DNA of 6,008 nucleotides. It comes from Bacteroidales bacterium. Its GTDB lineage: Bacteria > Bacteroidota > Bacteroidia > Bacteroidales > UBA7960. The notes below the pieces were generated by a model. That model was not told the origin of the DNA. It saw only the letters and a program-made list of their open reading frames with translations, and ran no database searches. The stretch is from assembly GCA_007131125.1 (NCBI GenBank), contig SLRE01000094.1:1-6008 (forward strand). The letters run 5' to 3'. A program made the position numbers and the translations under genes. Numbering within the stretch: position 1 is the stretch's first letter; every line of letters starts with the position of its first letter. This document shows positions 5,978-6,008 of this stretch, one piece after another.

Positions 5978-6008
5978 AATCATCCCCGATATAACAGCCG
6001 GCAAAAAA

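Noticed and set aside
4655..6004. A 449-codon open frame on the minus strand across groEL.
   Set aside because: It is antisense to an unmistakable full-length GroEL. Its composition (rich in F, G, N and H) reflects the complement of the groEL codons, with no recognisable domain.
5978..6008. A possible groESL terminator beginning with GCCGGC followed by six A at the right edge.
   Set aside because: Only one arm could be inside the window, so no hairpin can be shown.

Overview
The window reads as a chromosomal segment from a member of the Bacteroidota, most likely a Bacteroidales-type organism. The evidence is the Bacteroidota-type LptE lipoprotein, the gene series sigma-54 activator / lptE / TPR protein / secG, A-rich leaders in place of strong Shine-Dalgarno sites, and two perfect matches to the Bacteroidota -7 promoter element TAnnTTTG. 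The lineage is inferred from these features and was not checked by any search. All genes are on the + strand and densely packed. I see no mobile element, CRISPR array, tRNA or rRNA.

Layout. Positions 1-137 hold the last 44 codons of a gene cut by the window edge. After a 132-base gap with a good promoter match comes a 179-residue protein with two membrane segments and a soluble C-terminal domain. Its C-terminus aligns without gaps to the partial gene at the left edge, so the two are tandem paralogues. Eight bases later starts a sigma-54-dependent activator (AAA+ domain plus Fis-type HTH, no N-terminal sensor domain). A second TAnnTTTG promoter match precedes lptE (outer-membrane LPS assembly lipoprotein), a protein with a C-terminal TPR-like helical pair, and secG (SecYEG translocon subunit). 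These three lie 11 bases apart and end in a strong rho-independent terminator at 3840-3878. A 192-base intergenic region then leads into groES and groEL.

How the genes fit together. The middle cluster is devoted to envelope biogenesis: protein export (SecG), LPS transport (LptE) and a TPR protein of unknown role. The right end is the essential GroES/GroEL folding chamber. The regulatory observation most worth following is a sigma-54-like -24/-12 sequence (TTGGCACG... at 3930-3946) placed correctly ahead of groES, in the same window as a sigma-54 activator that keeps the FTGA core of its sigma-54-contacting loop. This suggests, but does not prove, that the chaperonin operon is under sigma-54 control. 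Most of the window is otherwise ordinary core genome. The least understood parts are the tandem membrane-protein paralogues and the TPR protein.
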